From positions 62,001-126,000 of the forward strand of contig UBXM01000010.1 in NCBI GenBank assembly GCA_900469445.1: a stretch of 64,000 nucleotides of DNA, written 5' to 3'. Source of the DNA: Hyphomicrobiales bacterium (lineage in GTDB: Bacteria > Pseudomonadota > Alphaproteobacteria > Rhizobiales > Rhizobiaceae). Position numbers and translations under genes: made by a program. Shown here one piece after another: positions 58,591-64,000 of the stretch (within the stretch, counting starts at the first letter, position 1; each line of letters starts with the position of its first letter). Below the pieces are notes generated by a model. The model did not search any database. It was not told the DNA's origin and worked only from the letters and a program-made list of their open reading frames with translations.

Positions 58591-59944
58591 CATTCTGGTC
58601 GTCGATGACGAGGCGGATATCCGCGAGATCGTTTCGGGTATTCTCTCCGATGAGGGACACGAGACACGGATGGCGCATGACAGCGATAGCGCTCTTGCGG
58701 CGATTTCCGATCGTGTGCCGCGGCTGGTTTTCCTCGACATCTGGATGCAGGGTTCCAAGCTCGACGGTCTGGCGCTGCTGGACGAGGTGAAGAGCCGCCA
58801 TCCCGATCTGCCGGTGGTGATGATTTCCGGTCACGGCAATGTCGAAACCGCGGTATCCGCCATTAAGCGCGGCGCCTTCGATTTCATCGAGAAGCCGTTC
58901 AAGGCCGACCGGCTGATCCTGATCGCCGAACGGGCGCTGGAAAACTCCAAGCTCAAGCGTGAGGTTTCCGAACTGAAGAAGCGTACCGGCGATGCGGCGG
59001 AACTGGTCGGCACGTCAGTTGCCGTTTCCCAGCTGCGCCAGACGATCGAAAAGGTGGCGCCGACCAATAGCCGTATCATGATCCTCGGCCCTTCGGGATC
59101 GGGCAAGGAACTCGTTGCCCGGATGATCCACCGCAAGTCGTCGCGTGCGACAGGTCCTTTCGTGGCGCTTAATGCCGCCACGATAACGCCGGACCGGATG
59201 GAGGTGGCTTTGTTCGGCACCGAGGGCACGCCCGGCCAGCCGCGCAAGATCGGCGCATTGGAAGAGGCGCATCGGGGCATTCTCTATCTCGACGAGATCG
59301 GCGAGATGCCACGCGAAACGCAGAACAAGATTCTGCGCGTTCTCGTCGACCAGCAGTTCGAGCGCGTCGGCGGATCGAAGCGCGTCAAGGTGGATGTCCG
59401 CATCATTTCCTCCACCGCCTACAATCTGGAAAACCTCATTTCCGAAGGCGAGTTCCGCGAGGACCTCTACCATCGTCTGGCAGTCGTGCCGGTCAAGGTG
59501 CCTGCACTGGCCGAGCGTCGCGAGGACATTCCTTTCCTCGTCGACATGTTCATGCGGCAGGTTTCCGAGCAGGCTGGCATTCGTCCGCGCAAGATCGGTG
59601 ACGATGCGATGGCGGTGCTGCAGGCGCATGACTGGCCGGGCAATATCCGCCAGTTGCGCAACAATATCGAACGGCTAATGATCCTTGCCCGCACCGACGG
59701 TCCCGATACGGCGATCTCCGCAGATATGCTGCCGACCGATCTTGGTGACATGTTGCCGAAGGTTTCCTCCAAGGGGGATGTCCACATCATGACGCTTCCC
59801 TTGAGAGAGGCGCGCGAGATGTTCGAGCGCGATTACCTGATTGCCCAGATCAATCGTTTCGGCGGCAATATTTCCCGCACCGCCGAGTTTGTCGGCATGG
59901 AGCGCTCGGCTCTCCATCGCAAGCTGAAGTCGCTCGGGGTTTAA
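58580..59944 (+). CDS. ntrX: Response regulator NtrX
   Basis: NtrC-like regulator of 454 residues. Receiver domain with phospho-acceptor D53 in FLDIWMQGSK; AAA+ domain with GPSGSGKE; Fis-type helix-turn-helix at the C-terminus (ISRTAEFVGMERSALHRKLK). The GAFTGA loop, which contacts sigma-54, is replaced: after ALFGTEGTP comes GQPRKIGALEEAH. So it is unlikely to activate sigma-54 in the classical way. Known NtrX proteins of alphaproteobacteria share this loss. Overlaps ntrY by 11 bases. Confidence 0.97.
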   Translation: MASDILVVDDEADIREIVSGILSDEGHETRMAHDSDSALAAISDRVPRLVFLDIWMQGSKLDGLALLDEVKSRHPDLPVVMISGHGNVETAVSAIKRGAFDFIEKPFKADRLILIAERALENSKLKREVSELKKRTGDAAELVGTSVAVSQLRQTIEKVAPTNSRIMILGPSGSGKELVARMIHRKSSRATGPFVALNAATITPDRMEVALFGTEGTPGQPRKIGALEEAHRGILYLDEIGEMPRETQNKILRVLVDQQFERVGGSKRVKVDVRIISSTAYNLENLISEGEFREDLYHRLAVVPVKVPALAERREDIPFLVDMFMRQVSEQAGIRPRKIGDDAMAVLQAHDWPGNIRQLRNNIERLMILARTDGPDTAISADMLPTDLGDMLPKVSSKGDVHIMTLPLREAREMFERDYLIAQINRFGGNISRTAEFVGMERSALHRKLKSLGV

Positions 59945-60011
59945 GCCGTTCAGGCGAGGAGAGGGATCGCAGCGGTGCGGTTCCTCAGGTCATCATCCAA
60001 GAGATTTCATC

Positions 60012-60875
60012 ATGTCCAGAATTGCCTATGTGAACGGCGCCTATGTGCAGCATTCCGATGCCGGTGTGCATGTTGAGGACCGCGGGTTTCAGTTCGCCGA
60101 TGCCGTTTATGAAGTCTGTGAGGTCAGGGATGGTCTGATCGTCGATCTGACGCGTCATCTCGACCGGCTTGATCGTTCACTTGGCGAGTTGCGCATGGCG
60201 TCTCCCATGGATCGCAAGGCGCTGACGATCGTCATTCGCGAGGTGCTGCGCCGCAATCGCGTGCGTAACGGTCTCTTCTACATGCAGGTTTCGCGCGGGG
60301 CGGCGAAGCGTGATCATGTCTTCCCATCCGCCGATACGGCTCCGACGCTGGTGATCACGGCGAAATCTGCCGATCCAGCGTTTGCGCAACGCCGTTACGA
60401 GACCGGCATCAAGGTCATTACCCTGCCGGAAAACCGCTGGGATCGCGTCGATATCAAGAGCGTCGGTCTTCTGCCCAACGTGCTTGCCAAGCAGCAGGCG
60501 AAGGATGCCGGTGCCCAGGACGCGATCTATATCGACCGCAACGGCATCGTCATGGAAGGCGCATCCGCCAATGTCTGGATCGTCACGCCAGATGGAAAAC
60601 TGGTCACGCGGCCGGCCGAACACGGCATCCTGCGCGGCATCACCCGCACGACACTGCTCGATGTTGCAAAGACCCTGAACGTGGTGGTCGAGGAGCGTGA
60701 ATTCACGATGGATGAGATGCTGGCGGCTCGCGAGGTGTTCTTCACGTCGGCGACCGGAATCTGCACTCCAATCGTTTCAATCGACGAAAAGACGATCGCC
60801 AACGGCCATCCCGGCAGTGTCGCATCGAATATCCGCGGCGCCTTTTTCGAGATTGCGGAAAAGACGGCGATTTGA
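60012..60875 (+). CDS. dat: D-amino-acid transaminase
   Basis: Fold-type IV PLP aminotransferase of 287 residues. PLP lysine at K149 in RVDIKSVGLLPNVLAK; YVNGAYVQHSDAGVHVEDRG at the N-terminus; GASANVWIV and HGILRGITRTTLL in the C-terminal part. These fit D-alanine/D-amino-acid transaminase, which makes D-glutamate for the cell wall, rather than branched-chain aminotransferase, but the split within the family is not certain. In other rhizobia a trkA gene usually separates ntrX from this gene; none is here. Confidence 0.88.
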   Translation: MSRIAYVNGAYVQHSDAGVHVEDRGFQFADAVYEVCEVRDGLIVDLTRHLDRLDRSLGELRMASPMDRKALTIVIREVLRRNRVRNGLFYMQVSRGAAKRDHVFPSADTAPTLVITAKSADPAFAQRRYETGIKVITLPENRWDRVDIKSVGLLPNVLAKQQAKDAGAQDAIYIDRNGIVMEGASANVWIVTPDGKLVTRPAEHGILRGITRTTLLDVAKTLNVVVEEREFTMDEMLAAREVFFTSATGICTPIVSIDEKTIANGHPGSVASNIRGAFFEIAEKTAI

Positions 60876-60895
60876 TAACCAGAGTTTTGGGGGAA

Positions 60896-60916
60896 GGGAA
60901 ACACGGGGCGTTTCCC
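60896..60916 (+). other. Hairpin in the hfq upstream region
   Basis: GGGAAAC pairs with GTTTCCC around ACGGGGC, 21 bases after the dat stop and 67 before hfq. There is no U-run. A second small hairpin, CCGGCA / TGCCGG (about 60946-60960), lies just before the hfq ribosome site and could influence its translation. Confidence 0.4.
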
Positions 60917-60982
60917 CATCATCTCATATAGACGAGATCATTATCCCGGCACCATGCCGGCAAGAAAGAAAGAAGCGGCGCC

Positions 60983-61225
60983 ATGGCGGAACGTTCTCAG
61001 AACCTGCAGGATTTATTTCTTAACACTGTTCGCAAGCAGAAGATTTCCCTGACAATATTCCTCATCAACGGGGTAAAGCTCACGGGTGTCGTAACCTCCT
61101 TCGACAACTTCTGCGTCCTTCTTCGCCGTGACGGGCATTCGCAGCTCGTGTATAAGCACGCGATCTCCACCATCATGCCGGGCCAGCCCATGCAGATGTT
61201 CGAGACAGAAGAAAACGCAGCCTAA
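60983..61225 (+). CDS. hfq: RNA chaperone Hfq
   Basis: Hexameric Sm-like RNA chaperone of 80 residues that pairs small RNAs with mRNAs; in rhizobia it also affects nitrogen fixation. The Sm1 motif is [19 protein letters not shown] and the Sm2 motif [10 protein letters not shown] is intact. The GAAAGAAAGAAG stretch upstream serves as ribosome site. Adjacent to hflX as in most proteobacteria. Confidence 0.98.
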   Translation: MAERSQNLQDLFLNTVRKQKISLTIFLINGVKLTGVVTSFDNFCVLLRRDGHSQLVYKHAISTIMPGQPMQMFETEENAA

Positions 61226-61300
61226 GGATACCTACAGATTTCGACCCGAGATACGTCTAACGAATCGCTCGTCCCGGAAGCTGAAAAGCACCGGGACGAT

Positions 61301-62641
61301 ATGCGTGCTGTGGTTGTGGTGCCGGTGCTCAAGCAGTCCCGGTCCCGCGCAGGGCAGGGCGAAGGCCAGATAATCGCCGCTCCACAGCGCTCCAATGAAG
61401 CACGTCTGGAAGAGGCGGCAGGTCTTGCCCGCGCGATCGACCTCGAAATCGTCGAGGGACTGATCGTTGCCGTCAACCAGCCGCGCCCGGCGACGCTGAT
61501 GGGATCCGGCAAGATCGAGGAAATCAAGGCGCTTCTCGACGAGAAGGATGCCGGCCTCGTCATCGTCGACCATCCGTTGACCCCGGTCCAGCAGCGTAAT
61601 CTCGAAAAGGAATGGGGCGCCAAGGTCATCGACCGCACCGGTCTCATCCTCGAAATCTTCGGCCGCCGCGCTTCCACCAAGGAAGGTACGCTGCAGGTCG
61701 ACCTCGCTCACCTCAATTACCAGAAGGGCCGACTGGTCCGCTCCTGGACCCACCTTGAACGCCAGCGCGGTGGTGCGGGCTTCATGGGTGGTCCGGGTGA
61801 AACCCAGATCGAAGCCGACCGTCGGCAGTTGCAGGAGAAGATCATCAAGCTCGAGCGCGAGCTTGAACAGGTCGTGCGCACCCGTCAGCTTCATCGCGCC
61901 AAGCGCCGCAAGGTGCCGCATCCGATCGTGGCGCTGGTCGGTTATACGAATGCCGGCAAGTCGACGCTGTTCAACCGCATCACCGGTGCGGGTGTTCTGG
62001 CCGAAGACATGCTGTTTGCGACGCTCGATCCGACGCTACGTAGGATGAAGCTGCCACATGGCCGCACGGTCATCCTGTCCGATACCGTCGGCTTCATCTC
62101 CGACCTGCCGACCCATCTGGTGGCCGCCTTCCGTGCGACGCTGGAAGAGGTGCTGGAAGCGGATCTGATCCTGCATGTGCGTGACATGTCCGATCCGGAC
62201 AATGCCGCCCAGTCGCATGATGTGCTGCGCATTCTCGCCGATCTCGGCATCGACGAGAAGGAAAGCTCTGAGCGGATCATCGAGGTCTGGAACAAGATCG
62301 ACCGGCTCGACCCGGAGACCCATGATGCGCTCTTCGATCGCGCCAAGGGCCGCGACAATATCATGGCGCTGTCGGCGATCACCGGCGAGGGGCTCGACGC
62401 ACTGATGGACGAGATCGCCAAGCGGCTTTCCGGTGTCCTGACCGAAACCTCGATCACCATTCCCGCCGACAAGCTCGCTCTGGTCTCCTGGGTCTACGGC
62501 AATTCCATTGTCGATGGCCGTGAGGACAACGAGGACGGCTCCGTGACGATGGATGTTCGCATGTCGGAAGCGCAGGCCACCGAACTGGAGCGCCGGCTCG
62601 GCAATGGGCCGAAGCGCGAGAAGGAAGACTGGGAGCGCTGA
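61301..62641 (+). CDS. hflX: GTPase HflX
   Basis: Ribosome-associated GTPase of 446 residues that splits stalled ribosomes. N-terminal HflX domain with LMGSGKIEEIK and GETQIEADRRQLQEKI, then the G domain with G1 GYTNAGKST, G3 DTVGF and G4 NKID. The reading frame is open back to the hfq stop; ATG at 61301 is the first conventional start, but the 25 upstream codons (GYLQISTRDTSNESLVPEAE) also look HflX-like, so a rare start may be used. Confidence 0.95.
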   Translation: MRAVVVVPVLKQSRSRAGQGEGQIIAAPQRSNEARLEEAAGLARAIDLEIVEGLIVAVNQPRPATLMGSGKIEEIKALLDEKDAGLVIVDHPLTPVQQRNLEKEWGAKVIDRTGLILEIFGRRASTKEGTLQVDLAHLNYQKGRLVRSWTHLERQRGGAGFMGGPGETQIEADRRQLQEKIIKLERELEQVVRTRQLHRAKRRKVPHPIVALVGYTNAGKSTLFNRITGAGVLAEDMLFATLDPTLRRMKLPHGRTVILSDTVGFISDLPTHLVAAFRATLEEVLEADLILHVRDMSDPDNAAQSHDVLRILADLGIDEKESSERIIEVWNKIDRLDPETHDALFDRAKGRDNIMALSAITGEGLDALMDEIAKRLSGVLTETSITIPADKLALVSWVYGNSIVDGREDNEDGSVTMDVRMSEAQATELERRLGNGPKREKEDWER

Positions 62642-62770
62642 GCTTCCAGTCGCGATCTAAAAACTCAAGAAAGTTCTTGCTGGGTGATGCCTGTGGCTTG
62701 GTAGAAGCGTGGCGCAACCAAAACCTGTGCCGCGCATTGTGGCTGCGCAATTTAGCGCCGGGTTCTGCCA

Positions 62771-64000
62771 ATGGCTTTCTCATCAGCTTCCTCCTCGCCC
62801 ACATCAATCGAAAAGAAACCACCACGTATAGTCTCCGACCGGTCGCTGGTTGCGCTCTGCGTGCTCAATTTTTTCCTTGCCGATGCCCGGGACGGGCTTG
62901 GTCCCTTTCTCGATGCGTTTCTCGCGACGCGCGGCTGGTCGTCACTGTCGCTGGGCGTGATTGCCACGGTCGGGGGATTGATCGGACTTGCCGCCACGCC
63001 GCTTTGTGGTGCGCTGGTGGATGGAACGCCGTGGAAAAGGGCACTGATCGCCGGACCCGTCATCCTCGTTACCGCTGCGGCATTGATAACACTCGTTTCT
63101 CCGGAACCGGTCATCGTCTGGATCGGGCAGATCGGGACGGCGGTGGTCGGTGCCGTGATCGGTCCCGCCCTGGCAGGATTGACGCTCGGGCTCGTGGGTG
63201 AGCGGTTCTTCTCCCAGCAGATCGCTCGCAACGAATTCTGGAACCATGCCGGCAACTTCGCCTCACTGTTTGCCGTCTATGTGATCATCTCGCTGTTCGG
63301 GCAGGCGGGCATGGTCTGGCTGATGATCGCGACCGCGCTCGGGGCGCTTGTCGCGGTTGCGAGCATCGATCCTGAGCGCATCGATCATCAGGTCGCCCGT
63401 GGTCTTGAGCCGAACAAAGGCGTAGCGGAGACGCGTGGAGCCGCGAGACCGTCGGGTTTCGATGTCTTGTTGACCAATCGCGGCCTAGTGCTTCTCGCAC
63501 TGATCCTTCTGATCTTCCATTTCGGCAATGCACCGATGAGCCGGCTTATCGCTCAGCAGTTCGCCATCGAACTGGGTACGCCGTTTCGCACCACGGCGAT
63601 CATCACCGGCATTTCCCAGCTTTCCATGATCGGTATTGCCGTGGTCACGCCGTTTCTGATCCGGCGGATCGGGCTTGCGGGGACGCTTGCAATAGGTTTG
63701 GCGGCATTGCCGATACGCGGGATAATCGCCGGCAGTTTCGAGGGGTTCTGGGCGGTGTGGCCCGTGCAAATTCTGGACGGGGTCGGTGCAGGCCTTCTCG
63801 GTATTGTCACGCCGGTGGCCGTGGAGCGCATCCTCAAGGGGACTGGTCGCTTTAATGTCGGTTTCGCGAGCGTAATGACCGTGCAAGGCGTTGGAGCCTC
63901 ACTCAGCAATGTCGTCGCTGGCTGGCTGGTCAGTCAAGGCGGCTATGCGCTGTCACATCTCGTCGGAGGTGGAGTTGCCGTCATCGCCCTTGCGGTTTTC
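62771..64000 (+). CDS. MFS transporter (cut by the window end)
   Basis: Reading frame of 410 codons that runs off the window without a stop. Starts MAFSSASSSPTSIEKKPPRI, then about 11 hydrophobic segments with the MFS pattern between TM2 and TM3, ATPLCGALVDGTPWKRALIA (motif A, GxLxDxxxxkR type). The central loop (near residue 215, IDPERIDHQVARG) is charged. Substrate unknown; drug/metabolite efflux families share this layout. 129 bases separate it from hflX, and no terminator is visible there. Confidence 0.85.
   Translation, partial: MAFSSASSSPTSIEKKPPRIVSDRSLVALCVLNFFLADARDGLGPFLDAFLATRGWSSLSLGVIATVGGLIGLAATPLCGALVDGTPWKRALIAGPVILVTAAALITLVSPEPVIVWIGQIGTAVVGAVIGPALAGLTLGLVGERFFSQQIARNEFWNHAGNFASLFAVYVIISLFGQAGMVWLMIATALGALVAVASIDPERIDHQVARGLEPNKGVAETRGAARPSGFDVLLTNRGLVLLALILLIFHFGNAPMSRLIAQQFAIELGTPFRTTAIITGISQLSMIGIAVVTPFLIRRIGLAGTLAIGLAALPIRGIIAGSFEGFWAVWPVQILDGVGAGLLGIVTPVAVERILKGTGRFNVGFASVMTVQGVGASLSNVVAGWLVSQGGYALSHLVGGGVAVIALAVF

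Overview
The window is a chromosomal segment of an alphaproteobacterium, most probably a member of the Rhizobiaceae (Rhizobium, Agrobacterium or Neorhizobium type). The evidence is the general amino-acid transporter genes aapJ-aapQ-aapM, the paired ntrBC/ntrYX regulators downstream of a nifR3-like dusB, an ispDF fusion, LpxI instead of LpxH, an EipB-family envelope protein, a pyruvate dehydrogenase E1-beta with its own lipoyl domain, a GAAC-N7-GAAC LexA box and a RIME-like palindromic repeat. The sequence is GC-rich with uniform codon use. I see no tRNA, rRNA, insertion sequence, prophage, CRISPR array or plasmid-type genes. It reads as core genome with a few accessory insertions.

Layout. 1-2.6 kb: the 3' part of an aap amino-acid ABC transporter operon (minus strand). 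2.9-7.8 kb: metC, a FAD monooxygenase, a small CHCC zinc-finger protein, an alpha/beta hydrolase, cysE and a DUF3126 gene. 8.1-16.5 kb: clpS-clpA, azlC-azlD, then a minus-strand group (HIT protein, GNAT-like protein, glycerophosphodiesterase, RidA) divergent from eipB and a small FlbD-like gene. 16.7-29.9 kb: the conserved translation/envelope superoperon rpsB-tsf-pyrH-frr-uppS-cdsA-rseP-bamA-lpxD-fabZ-lpxA-lpxI-lpxB, ending at a strong bidirectional terminator shared with gltA. 30-36.7 kb: gltA diverges from comEC; comEC overlaps lexA tail to tail; then a VOC protein and kdsA. 36.9-47.5 kb: eno, an FtsB-like gene, pdhA-pdhB-pdhC, a secreted protein, an SGNH esterase, a DUF465 gene, lpdA, a palindromic repeat, a GlsB-type membrane protein, lipA and a small conserved-looking gene. 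47.7-50.5 kb: a P-loop kinase-like protein, a COQ10-like protein, cinA and ispDF. 50.6-59.9 kb: dusB-ntrB-ntrC, then three copper-handling genes on the opposite strand (DUF2946, PCu(A)C, SCO), then ntrY-ntrX. 60-64 kb: a D-amino-acid transaminase, hfq, hflX and a truncated MFS transporter.

How it works together. Two large themes dominate: outer-envelope construction (undecaprenyl phosphate, CDP-diacylglycerol, BamA, the lipid A pathway, KDO synthesis, EipB) and central carbon/lipoate metabolism (enolase, the complete pyruvate dehydrogenase complex, lipoyl synthase, citrate synthase). Nitrogen control (ntrBC, ntrYX, dusB), amino-acid uptake and sulfur amino-acid genes (cysE, metC) form a third theme. 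The points most worth a second look are the copper cassette between ntrC and ntrY, an NtrX without the GAFTGA loop, three TGACGCA elements in the gltA/comEC divergent region, a ComEC without the metallo-beta-lactamase signature, and uncharacterised small genes conserved-looking beside cysE, eipB, lipA and the PDH genes. I did not find a convincing wholly new multi-gene system.
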